Assembly (NCBI GenBank): GCA_015056795.1
Contig: SVFO01000013.1
Coordinates: forward strand, 41,934-105,933
DNA length: 64,000 nt
Reading direction: 5' to 3'
Source of the DNA: Lachnospiraceae bacterium
Lineage (GTDB): Bacteria > Bacillota > Clostridia > Lachnospirales > Lachnospiraceae
Below the pieces are notes generated by a model. It was given only the letters and a program-made list of their open reading frames with translations. It made no database searches and had not been told where the DNA came from. Of the stretch, positions 50,787 to 58,891 are shown in pieces. The position numbers and the translations under genes were made by a program. Within the stretch, counting starts at the first letter, position 1, and the number at the start of each line of letters is the position of its first letter.

Positions 50787-52730
50787 TTGGGCGTAAAGGG
50801 TATGATCAAAAAGGTGGGTGAGATTCCCGCGATCATCAGCTATGAATCAGAGCTACAAGCCATGCGAGGACAGTATGGCGAATGGCTTTTTTGGCAGGAG
50901 CATAATCAGGAGCTGAAGGAGAACGCGGAGTATGCGAGCGCGGATGCCATGTCGGAAGGGTACTTTGGAAACCATCCGCTCCATGCCATTCAGGCTTATT
51001 TTTCGCGCCATCCGAAGGTTTTGGTCCTGTACGGCAACGAGGACGTCAAGGGTAAGGATGGTAATTTGGAGCAGCCCTGGTTTCGTCCGGATTGGTCCCC
51101 GGAGCTCTTGGAAAGCCGTTTTTACTTAGGGAGCATGATTGCCTTTCGCAGATCCTTTCTGCGGGAAAACATGGATTGTAAGGAAATCCTAACGCCTTTT
51201 CGAATACGCGGACAGGAAGAAAAGACCGAGGATGGCACGACGGAGCGTGAGGATACGCTAGAGGGCATGGACAATGCCCTGGTTTTCCTCAATGAGACGC
51301 CGGATGAAGCCTATCGAAACGCCATCGTTACGCTCTGCGAACGGGCAGGAGGCTGGGATCGGGGACATGAAACCATCGCCAGGTTGCCTGGCGTGATTTA
51401 TCATTGCAGCAAAAAAGAAAACCTGTTAGGGTTCACGGATCCTGCAACAGGCTTTACGCGAAAAGAGGAGACGCCGAAGGGACTTCTCTCCGTCATCATC
51501 CTTACGAAGGATCATCCCGACCTGCTTGAGCATTGTCTGGAAGCGTTGCGCAAGGCTTGCGATGCATCCAAGGCGAGCGACGGTCAAGCGGAGGCAATTT
51601 CCTATGAGGTGGTTGTCGTGGACAACGGTAGCAGTCAGGAGAATCGCGAGAAGCTGGAACAGATTTCTGGCATCACCTATCTATACGAGCCCATGGAATT
51701 TAATTTCTCCAAGCTGTGCAACATCGGTGCAAAGGCCGCAAAGGGAGAGTTTTTCCTGTTTTTGAATGATGATGTTGAGCTGCTTCCGGAAAGCAAGCTG
51801 GGTCAGATGCTACGGCTGGCGGCCCGTCCTGGCGTTGGAAGTGTTGGACTTAAGCTCTATTATCCAAATTCTACGATGCTGCAGCATGCAGGAATTACGA
51901 ATCTGCCCATGGGGCCCGTGCATAAGCTCTTGTATTTGGATGACAAGGAAGAATATTATTACGGCAGAAATCGAGGCCTATCGAATGTTATTGCAGTATC
52001 TGCAGCCTGCGTGATGCTTCGCAGGGAGGTATTCGAGGAGGCGGGAGGCTTTGAGGAAAGCCTGCCCGTGGCCTATAATGACGTGGCGCTGGGCTTCCAC
52101 CTGTACGAGCTAGGATATCGAAACGTCGTAGCCTGTAACGCTTTTGCCTATCATCATGAATCTCTGACGAGGGGTAGCGACGAGGATGAGAAAAAACGGG
52201 AGCGGTTGTTTACGGAGCAGGCCAGACTCTATCAGCTTTTCCCGAAATTCCAAAACCTCGATCCCTATTTTTCTGAGTATTTGAGCAAGCAGGCCACGGA
52301 TACGCGCATTCGTCCGGCCTATGAGACGATGCGAAATGTCTTACAGCTGGTATCACCCGTGCACATGGGAGCCTTGGACGGCTTCCGCATGGATCCCTGC
52401 TTAAGTGTTGCCATAGAGGAGGATCGAAACGGAGAGCTTTTGGGCTATGCCGTGGTCTTAGGAGACGATAATGCCTGCTATGAACGCTTCCTAATTCTGG
52501 AAAAGGATTCGGGAGAGCGTTATCAGGTCAAGCTCAACCCGCAATATCGTCCCGATTTGGAGGAAAAGATGCCGGATCAGCTTCGCGTGGCGCTGTGCGG
52601 CTTTTGGATTTGCCTGATGAAGGGAGCATTGCCGTCCGGCAGATATCGTATCGGATGTCTTGCCAAGAGAAAGGTGGGCAACCTAAAGCTCTTTTATTGG
52701 AGCGAGCATAGATGGAATGTAATACGATAA
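50787..52730 (+). CDS. Large GT2 glycosyltransferase with degenerate N-terminal domain
   Basis: A 647-residue protein. Residues about 10-220 resemble a GT-A domain that has lost its motifs (HPKVLVLYGNEDVKGKDGNL near 75 stands at the DXD position). A full GT2 domain follows at about 230-480: LSVIILTKDHPDLLEHCLEA, VVVDNGSSQENREKLEQISG near 275, FLFLNDDVELLPESKLG near 325 and AYNDVALGFHLYELGYRNVV near 430. The last 110 residues are beta-rich and may bind carbohydrate. TTG at 50787 follows AGAGGGG with good spacing; ATG at 50802 is the alternative. It acts with the next gene, which has two GT2 domains. Confidence 0.83.
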   Translation: MGVKGMIKKVGEIPAIISYESELQAMRGQYGEWLFWQEHNQELKENAEYASADAMSEGYFGNHPLHAIQAYFSRHPKVLVLYGNEDVKGKDGNLEQPWFRPDWSPELLESRFYLGSMIAFRRSFLRENMDCKEILTPFRIRGQEEKTEDGTTEREDTLEGMDNALVFLNETPDEAYRNAIVTLCERAGGWDRGHETIARLPGVIYHCSKKENLLGFTDPATGFTRKEETPKGLLSVIILTKDHPDLLEHCLEALRKACDASKASDGQAEAISYEVVVVDNGSSQENREKLEQISGITYLYEPMEFNFSKLCNIGAKAAKGEFFLFLNDDVELLPESKLGQMLRLAARPGVGSVGLKLYYPNSTMLQHAGITNLPMGPVHKLLYLDDKEEYYYGRNRGLSNVIAVSAACVMLRREVFEEAGGFEESLPVAYNDVALGFHLYELGYRNVVACNAFAYHHESLTRGSDEDEKKRERLFTEQARLYQLFPKFQNLDPYFSEYLSKQATDTRIRPAYETMRNVLQLVSPVHMGALDGFRMDPCLSVAIEEDRNGELLGYAVVLGDDNACYERFLILEKDSGERYQVKLNPQYRPDLEEKMPDQLRVALCGFWICLMKGALPSGRYRIGCLAKRKVGNLKLFYWSEHRWNVIR

Positions 52731-52755
52731 CGAAAGCGCGAAAAAGGAAAGAATC

Positions 52756-54792
52756 ATGGCGGATTTGGATTACAAAGAGCTATATGAGAAGGAAGCACTG
52801 AAATGCTCCGATCTAGCGGGCAAGATATCAGAGCTGGAGATGAAAAACGAAGAGCTGGAGTGGAATCTTGGCAGAATCAAGGGGAATCCCCTCTGGAAAA
52901 TGACGAGTCCCCTAAGAAAGTGCATGCATTGGGGCATCCGTCAGAGGGACCGGCTAAGAAACTGCGGCAGCATCAAGGGTGTCTTCCAAAAGATGGATCA
53001 AAAGAAGCTGGAGCATAAGGCCATGCGGCAGTTTGGCACGGACAGCTTCCCGACGCAGGAGGAGCGTGCGGCGGAGAGCGCCACGACCTTCCCGCGAATG
53101 GTCAAAATCAGTATTTTGGTGCCCCTGTATAACACGCCCAAGGAGTTCCTGACGGAGATGATAGAGTCTGTTACGGGGCAGACCTATGCCAATTGGGAGC
53201 TATGCCTGGCGGACGGTTCCGATGCGGAGCACGCTTTTGTCGGGGAGACCTGCAAGGAATATGCGGCAAAGAATCCAGGAAAGATTGTCTATCAAAAGCT
53301 GGAAAAGAACATGGGCATTTCAGGCAACACCAATGCCTGTCTGACTCTGGCGACAGGAGAATTTATTGGCCTTTTTGATCATGATGACGTGCTGCATCCC
53401 TCCGTGCTCTTTGAGTATGTCAAGGCGATCAATGAACAGGGTGCAGATTATCTTTATTGTGATGAGATCACCTTTCAGAGTGGGAATCTGAATAAGATGC
53501 TGACGCTCCATTTCAAGCCAGACTATGCGCCAGACAATCTTCGGGCAAACAATTATATTTGTCATTTCAGCGTGTTTTCCAGAGAGCTTTTGGATGGCAC
53601 GGAGCTGTTCCGCACGCAGTTTGACGGCAGCCAGGACCACGACATGATCCTGCGCCTTACGGACAATGCGAAGAAGATCGTACATGTGCCGAGAGTCATG
53701 TATTATTGGCGTTCTCACGCGGGGAGCGTCGCCTCTGGAATCGAGGCGAAGCCCTATGCCATCGCGGCTGCCAAGGGAGCAGTTGCGGAGCATTTGAAAA
53801 AGCATGGCTTTGATCATTTTCAGATCACCAGCACGCGTGCCTTTGCGACGATTTTCCGCATTCAATATCAAATTTTGGGACATCCGAAGATTAGCATCGT
53901 GATTCCGAATAAGGATCACCTGCAGGATCTGGAGCGCTGTGTGACCAGCATTTTAGAGAAGTCCACCTATGACAATTTCGAGATCATCATCGTGGAGAAC
54001 AACAGCGAGACGGCGGAGATCAAGGAATACTATTCCAAGCTGCTAGGATATGATTATGAGAAGGCCCAGGCCGATCAAAAAACGGAGGGCATGCTGCTAT
54101 CTGGCGAAAAGGGAATGGCACCTGGAAGGATTAAGATTGTGACCTATCTCAGGAAGTTCAACTATTCCGCGGTGAATAACCTTGGTGTTTCCTATGCAGA
54201 TGGAGAATATGTATTGCTCCTCAATAATGATACGCAGGTCATCACCGTAAATTGGCTCGAGGAGCTTCTCATGTATGCGCAGCGTGAGGACGTGGGTGCC
54301 GTGGGAGCAAAGCTTTATTACGGAGATCACACGATTCAGCATGCGGGCGTTATCCTTGGGCTTGGTGCGCACAGAACGGCGGGACATTGTCACTACAAGC
54401 AGGCAAGGCAGAACCTTGGATACATGGGAAGACTTTGCTATGCACAGAATTTTAGTGCCGTCACAGGTGCATGTCTAATGGTGAAAAAAGCGCTTTATGA
54501 TGAGGTGGGAGGGCTGGATGAGAGCTTTGCCATCTCCCTAAATGACGTGGATTTTTGCTTAAAGCTGCGACAGAAGGGCTTGCTCAATGTCTTTACGCCC
54601 TTCGCAGAGCTCTATCACTTTGAGTCCATCTCCAGAGGCTTGGACGATCAGGGAGAAAAGGCAGAGCGTTATAACAGGGAATCCGAGCAATTCCGCACGA
54701 AGTGGAAGGCCGTTCTTGATGCAGGAGATCCCTATTACAATCCAAATTTCTCGCTGGATAAGAGCGATTTTTCATTGAAGGTAAAGAACTGA
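52756..54792 (+). CDS. Bifunctional GT2 glycosyltransferase with two GT-A domains
   Basis: A 678-residue protein with a short N-terminal coiled coil (residues about 8-35, LEMKNEELEWNLGRIKGNPL). The first GT2 domain spans about 115-345: KISILVPLYNTPKEFLTEMI, FDHDDVLHPSVLFEYVKA near 208 and DGSQDHDMILRLTDNAKK near 290. The second spans about 375-640: KISIVIPNKDHLQDLERCVT, IVENNSETAEIKEYYSK near 412, LLLNNDTQVITVNWLEEL near 490 and AISLNDVDFCLKLRQKGL near 590. Such paired domains often add two alternating sugars of a repeating chain. The ATG follows AAGGAAAG. This is the last polysaccharide gene in the window. Confidence 0.88.
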   Translation: MADLDYKELYEKEALKCSDLAGKISELEMKNEELEWNLGRIKGNPLWKMTSPLRKCMHWGIRQRDRLRNCGSIKGVFQKMDQKKLEHKAMRQFGTDSFPTQEERAAESATTFPRMVKISILVPLYNTPKEFLTEMIESVTGQTYANWELCLADGSDAEHAFVGETCKEYAAKNPGKIVYQKLEKNMGISGNTNACLTLATGEFIGLFDHDDVLHPSVLFEYVKAINEQGADYLYCDEITFQSGNLNKMLTLHFKPDYAPDNLRANNYICHFSVFSRELLDGTELFRTQFDGSQDHDMILRLTDNAKKIVHVPRVMYYWRSHAGSVASGIEAKPYAIAAAKGAVAEHLKKHGFDHFQITSTRAFATIFRIQYQILGHPKISIVIPNKDHLQDLERCVTSILEKSTYDNFEIIIVENNSETAEIKEYYSKLLGYDYEKAQADQKTEGMLLSGEKGMAPGRIKIVTYLRKFNYSAVNNLGVSYADGEYVLLLNNDTQVITVNWLEELLMYAQREDVGAVGAKLYYGDHTIQHAGVILGLGAHRTAGHCHYKQARQNLGYMGRLCYAQNFSAVTGACLMVKKALYDEVGGLDESFAISLNDVDFCLKLRQKGLLNVFTPFAELYHFESISRGLDDQGEKAERYNRESEQFRTKWKAVLDAGDPYYNPNFSLDKSDFSLKVKN

Positions 54793-54806
54793 CGGGAGAA
54801 AATAGC

Positions 54807-55412
54807 ATGACGAAAAATGCGTTTTTGACAGAATTGCGGCAGCGCCTGTCAGGGCTGGAAAAGGAGGCCTTGACGCAGCGCCTTGCATTTTATGATGAGA
54901 TCATTGATGAGTATGTCAAGGGCGGCGTACCTGAGGAGGAAGCCGTGTCGAAGGTTGGGGCAGTGGACGTCATCGTGGCACAGGTTATGTCAGAGATTCC
55001 GCTGACGAAGCTGGTTGCGAGAAAGCTGCCGCAGGAGAAATCCTGGAGTGTGGGTAAGATTGTTGCACTGATTTTGACCTTCCCTTTTTGGTTCCCATTC
55101 CTGATTGTGATTGTCACCTTGCTTTTCACGCTCTATGTTCTTCTCTGGGCGCTTGTGATTTCCTTATTTGCCGTGGATGCAGCGCTGTTTTGTTTGTCCG
55201 TTCTCGGCTTTGTCGGTATTGTGCCGCTGATGGCAGAAAATCCAGCGGTGGTTGGCTTGGTCGTTGGCGGAGCGTTCCTATGCGCTGGACTTTTCATGCT
55301 GTTGCTTTTCCTTAGCATTATGGCCGCGAAGGGAGTGGCTAAGCTGGGGGGGCAGTTCCTTCTCTGGATCAAATCCAGTTTTGTCGGGAAGGAGGAGAGG
55401 AAGCATGCGTAA
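54807..55412 (+). CDS. DUF1700 (HAAS domain) membrane protein
   Basis: A 201-residue protein. The N-terminal 60 residues form the HAAS/DUF1700 helical domain: FLTELRQRLSGLEKEALTQR, FYDEIIDEYVKGGVPEEEAV and VGAVDVIVAQVM. Three to four helices follow (LILTFPFWFPFLIVIVTLLF near 90, LVISLFAVDAALFCLSVLGF, LVVGGAFLCAGLFMLLLFL). Family members usually accompany a PadR-type regulator and a DUF4097 protein; the DUF4097 partner follows with an 8-bp overlap but no PadR gene is seen. A membrane-stress or signalling role is likely but unproven. Confidence 0.88.
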   Translation: MTKNAFLTELRQRLSGLEKEALTQRLAFYDEIIDEYVKGGVPEEEAVSKVGAVDVIVAQVMSEIPLTKLVARKLPQEKSWSVGKIVALILTFPFWFPFLIVIVTLLFTLYVLLWALVISLFAVDAALFCLSVLGFVGIVPLMAENPAVVGLVVGGAFLCAGLFMLLLFLSIMAAKGVAKLGGQFLLWIKSSFVGKEERKHA

Positions 55413-56151
55413 ATGGGTTGTGTGGAATCTCATCGGACTCGTTCTTTGCGTGATCGGCATTGCCATTATGATGAAAACGCTGATCAAGGTAGGCTTTGAC
55501 ATGGATGCATTCAGTAACGTAAACCTTGTCACAAATACCTACGACATGGAAGATGACTTTACGAAGCTGCTGATTTCTGGGAATGCGGATGAAATCAAGA
55601 TCGTTCCTTCAAAGGATGGCATCTGCCATATTACTCTTCTGGAAGAGGAAAAAGCATTACATCAGGTCATGCTGGATGATAACATGCTGACCATACGCTC
55701 CGCAAACAATAAGGAGTGGTATCAACAAATCTGGTTTTTGAAGCAGAGCCCTTGCATTACGATTGCATTACCTGAACGGATTTATGACAGCATTACGATA
55801 GAAAACAATGTTGGCGAAATCGAGCTGACGGAGCTTTCCTGTAAGGAGCTGTTCGTGACATTGAATGCGGATGACATTAGCTTGCAGCGAGTGATTGCTA
55901 GCGAGGGGCTTTACATAAAGAATAACACGGGAGACATCGAGTTTGAGGAGTGCGATGCACCAATCATCTCCATGGAAAACGTGACGGGGGACATTGAGGG
56001 AACCTTGTTGACGGAAAAGCAGTTTGACGCGAAAACCACTACGGGCAAGGTGAACGTTCCCGAGTCTTCCGGCGAGGGATCGTGCAAGCTTCGGACTAAC
56101 ACTGGTAACATTCAAGTGGAAATTGTTCAAGAGAGAGGGACAAAGAATTGA
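55405..56151 (+). CDS. DUF4097-type adhesin-like membrane-anchored protein
   Basis: A 248-residue protein with one N-terminal membrane helix (residues about 5-25) and an external beta-helix-like domain. The ladder of repeated short strands is visible: YDSITIENNVGEIELTELSC, LFVTLNADDISLQRVIASEG, YIKNNTGDIEFEECDAPI, SMENVTGDIEGTLL and FDAKTTTGKVNVPES, matching DUF4097. The ATG at 55405 follows GGAGGAGAGG and overlaps the DUF1700 gene by 8 bp; the frame open to 55252 lies within that gene. The stop overlaps the HD-GYP start. Confidence 0.85.
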   Translation: MRKWVVWNLIGLVLCVIGIAIMMKTLIKVGFDMDAFSNVNLVTNTYDMEDDFTKLLISGNADEIKIVPSKDGICHITLLEEEKALHQVMLDDNMLTIRSANNKEWYQQIWFLKQSPCITIALPERIYDSITIENNVGEIELTELSCKELFVTLNADDISLQRVIASEGLYIKNNTGDIEFEECDAPIISMENVTGDIEGTLLTEKQFDAKTTTGKVNVPESSGEGSCKLRTNTGNIQVEIVQERGTKN

Positions 56152-57857
56152 CATTGATTTTTTATGGAAGTGTCTTTGTGTTATCACTTCTGTTTTCCGC
56201 AATTTACATCTTCATGTGGCATAAGCATTTCGATGCGAACTTGAACCTGGTGTTTACGATCGTACCGATTGCGTGCCTGGGATATCTTCTGCTTGGATTA
56301 TCCGATACGACGAAGGAAGTGATTGTGGCCGTAAAAATCACTTACCTTGGCGGATGCTTCCTGCAGCTGTTTCTTTTGTTTACGATTCTGCATTTATGCG
56401 CGATTGACATCGGAAGGTGGAGCAGAATTCTTCTCTTTATGCTCAGCTGTGCGCTTTATGCATCCGTTCTTACGATTGGTTACTCAGATGTCTTTTATAA
56501 GAATCTCTCGTTTCAGATTGTTGGTACGACGCGGATTCTGAACAAGGAATACGGGTGGATGCACACCGGCTTTTATGTCGTTATCTTCCTGTTTTTTGCG
56601 GCGGAGCTAATGATTATCGGTTACTCCTGGCTGAAAAGGCGGCAGGTGCCAAGAACCATTATTCACTTGATGATCTTTCCGGGCATTATCGTTCTATTCT
56701 TTTATGTTGGCGGAAAAAGGATTACGAATCAAGTTGATTTGATCCCGCTAGGCTATGTCCTTGCGCAGTTTATTTATCTGATTATTGCTTATCGCGTAAA
56801 TTTATATAATGTGAGTGACACCGTGATTGATTCCATGGTGCGGGAGAGAGCCATCGGCTATGTTTCCTTTGATTTTAAGTATAAGTATTTGGGAAGCAAT
56901 GAAACGGCAAAAAAAATCATGCCGGAATTAGCGCTTTTAGCCGTGGATGAGACCCTTGGATATCAGCCTGCAGAGCGAAAGCTACGTCTTTTCATTGACA
57001 CCTTTAGTGATGATCAGAAAAGGAACTTATTTGTCTATACAACAAAGGGTGAGGACGGAAAAGAAGAGAACGAGAAGTTTTATAACGTGAACGTAAGCTA
57101 TCTAAATGATGGCATCACAAGGCGAGGATACATCATTACGTTCACGGATGACACACAAAACAGGAAATACATTAATCTGCTGGATTCCTATAACGTGAAC
57201 CTGAAGCGTGAGGTGGAGCAGAAAACACAGCATATTGTGGAGATGCATGATAACCTGATCATGAGTCTCGCAATGATGGTAGAAAGTCGTGACAATTCCA
57301 CGGGCGGACACATTAAGAGAACGAGTGAGGGCGTCAGAATCCTGATTGATGAAATCAAGAAGGAAGGGGAGCTTGCACTGTCCGAGGAATTCTGCAAGGA
57401 TGTGATTAAGGCGGCACCCATGCATGACCTTGGAAAGATTGCGGTCGATGATGCGGTCCTTCGGAAGCCTGGTAAGTTTACGCCCGAGGAATATGAGAAG
57501 ATGAAGCATCATGCGGCGGAGGGAGCCCGCGTCATTCATGAAATTCTGGAGCACACGGAGGATGAGTCCTTCAAGACCATCGCGGAGAACGTGGCACATT
57601 ATCATCATGAGCGCTGGGATGGTTCCGGATATCCGAAGGGACTTTCCGGGGAGGAAATCCCGATTGAGGCAAGGATCATGGCCATCGCGGATGTCTATGA
57701 TGCTCTTGTGAGTAAGCGCGTATACAAGGAAGCCTTTGATTTTGCAAGGGCCGACGCCATCATCATGGAGGGTATGGGAACGCAGTTTGACCCAGGCTTA
57801 AAGACGGTTTACGAGAATGCAAGACCGAGGTTGGAGAAGTATTACAGTACTACGTAA
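56148..57857 (+). CDS. 7TM-PAS-HD-GYP signalling protein
   Basis: A 569-residue membrane signalling protein. Residues about 1-220 form a 7TM histidine-kinase-type sensor. A PAS-like region lies near 225-345 (RERAIGYVSFDFKYKYLGSN; RGYIITFTDDTQNRKYINLL). A short coiled coil leads to the HD-GYP domain at about 362-560: VESRDNSTGGHIKRTSEGVR, MHDLGKIAVDDAVLRKPGKF near 424, HHERWDGSGYPKGLSGEEIP near 485 with the GYP part, and ARIMAIADVYDALVSKRVYK near 510. Such domains degrade cyclic di-GMP when active. The TTG start at 56148 overlaps the DUF4097 stop and follows AGAGGG, which couples the three genes. Confidence 0.9.
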   Translation: MTLIFYGSVFVLSLLFSAIYIFMWHKHFDANLNLVFTIVPIACLGYLLLGLSDTTKEVIVAVKITYLGGCFLQLFLLFTILHLCAIDIGRWSRILLFMLSCALYASVLTIGYSDVFYKNLSFQIVGTTRILNKEYGWMHTGFYVVIFLFFAAELMIIGYSWLKRRQVPRTIIHLMIFPGIIVLFFYVGGKRITNQVDLIPLGYVLAQFIYLIIAYRVNLYNVSDTVIDSMVRERAIGYVSFDFKYKYLGSNETAKKIMPELALLAVDETLGYQPAERKLRLFIDTFSDDQKRNLFVYTTKGEDGKEENEKFYNVNVSYLNDGITRRGYIITFTDDTQNRKYINLLDSYNVNLKREVEQKTQHIVEMHDNLIMSLAMMVESRDNSTGGHIKRTSEGVRILIDEIKKEGELALSEEFCKDVIKAAPMHDLGKIAVDDAVLRKPGKFTPEEYEKMKHHAAEGARVIHEILEHTEDESFKTIAENVAHYHHERWDGSGYPKGLSGEEIPIEARIMAIADVYDALVSKRVYKEAFDFARADAIIMEGMGTQFDPGLKTVYENARPRLEKYYSTT

Positions 57858-57929
57858 TATGGATTGCGGGTTGGGGAAGATTTTTTTACCATTCTGTTAG
57901 GATATTTTTTCTGTTTTATTTGAATTCTT

Positions 57930-57963
57930 ATTCTTGGCAGTATGTTTTATTACTGCCAAGAAT
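57930..57963. terminator. Perfect 13-bp inverted repeat after the HD-GYP gene
   Basis: ATTCTTGGCAGTA at 57930-57942 pairs fully with TACTGCCAAGAAT at 57951-57963 around an 8-base T-rich loop. No T tract follows on either strand. It may still end transcription or protect the 3' end of the preceding mRNA. The rest of 57858-58092 is AT-rich and holds no gene I can support. Confidence 0.45.
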
Positions 57964-58052
57964 GTCTAAAGTATTCAGCCTGGTGGCAAGGGCTTTCTGA
58001 ATTGCCATGTATATTCCATTTGTACTTGATGAATCTTATTTTTGACGGGATA

Positions 58053-58113
58053 TACCGCCTAAGAGACCAAATTGGGAGCTAGGCGGTAGTAACTCAAGGA
58101 ATCACTACCGCCT
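58053..58113. repeat. Three mutually pairing TACCGCC/GGCGGTA segments
   Basis: TACCGCCTA (58053-58061), TAGGCGGTAGT (58080-58090) and ACTACCGCCT (58104-58113) allow two exclusive hairpins, the middle segment pairing with either neighbour. The third segment lies in the coding remnant (Leu-Pro-Pro). It could be an attenuator-like switch or scar of a past rearrangement. Confidence 0.5.
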
Positions 58114-58542
58114 TTGAACAAATATCATCCAAAGCATTTAGATGAAATTTATGAAAAGCTATGCATAGGTAGAAAGAAATATGTAACGCCAATCATGCTA
58201 TCAGACGAAGAATTTACAAATACATGGCTGGCGGAGATACAGGGGGAGAAAAATCCGTTTCCAGAATCTGGAAAGTATGAACCAGAGGTGCTGTTAACAG
58301 GTCACAAGGCAGTTTATCCAGATTTCGCCTGCTTGAACGTAAGGAAAAGAAAAACAATTTATTGGGAACATTTAGGATTACTAAATGCCGATGACTACGC
58401 CCTAAAGAATTACATGAAGCTGGAGTCCTATGAAAAAAATGGGATTTTTCTGGGAGATTCCCTGATTATTTCCATGGAAACCCCCGAAATGCCTTTGGAT
58501 ATCGCACTGATTCGAAAGAAAATTGAGAAATTTCTGATTTGA
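58093..58542 (+). pseudogene. Remnant of a Lachnospiraceae-type PD-(D/E)XK nuclease-like protein
   Basis: The open frame starts after a TAA at 58090 and reads LKESLPPLNKYHPKHLDEIY, then RKKYVTPIMLSDEEFTNTWL, YPDFACLNVRKRKTIYWEHL near the centre, and SYEKNGIFLGDSLIISMETP near the end. This resembles the C-terminal half of a common family of about 300 residues in this bacterial group, with a nuclease-like YPDF...YWEH core. The N-terminal half is missing. The usual RSKSE-bearing segment before the YPDF core also appears deleted, since NPFPESGKYEP runs straight into EVLLTGHKAVYPDF. A TTG at 58114 could give a 142-residue protein, but no ribosome site supports it. Confidence 0.55.
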
Positions 58543-58613
58543 TGTAGAGAATCATGTAGAAAAGCTTATATAAAAGTCATACAGAAAAACATAGAAAGGT
58601 GATGGAGGGCTAC

Positions 58614-58642
58614 TTGCGGGGAGGGCGGTAATGTGGTAGAAT
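58614..58642 (+). promoter_or_regulatory. Sigma-A type promoter upstream of the phosphosugar mutase
   Basis: TTGCGG at 58614-58619 and TAGAAT at 58637-58642 are 17 bases apart. A start near 58649 would give an unusually long leader of about 243 bases before the ATG at 58892. Confidence 0.55.
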
Positions 58643-58648
58643 TATTCC

Positions 58649-58891
58649 ATAAGAATTTGTGAAAAATGTCCCTCATAGATGGTGGTGTCACAGAAGGCAG
58701 AGCCACTTCGGAAGAAGGTGTTGCAGAAAGCAAAGTCGCTTCTGAAGAAGATGCTGCAAGAGGTAGGTTGCGGCTGATGAAGGCGCTGATGCTTTGGAGG
58801 AGGCTGTGTCGCGGGATGCGAGTGCACGGACAACGGAGCAGGAAGAGATACAAGCCATGTGGGGCGACGAAGCAAGAGGAGGTATGGGACT
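58649..58891 (+). other. Long leader with a frameshifted coding-like remnant
   Basis: No supported gene lies here, but coding-like text appears in two frames that switch near 58765. The first frame reads VTEGRATSEEGVAESKVASE and EDAARGR; the second, from 58770, reads AADEGADALEEAVSRDASAR and TTEQEEIQAMWGDEARGG. Similar Ala/Glu-rich composition suggests the end of one decayed gene. The only complete frame (58666-58911) runs into the mutase start and shifts to Trp/Arg/Leu-rich sequence after the switch. Confidence 0.4.
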
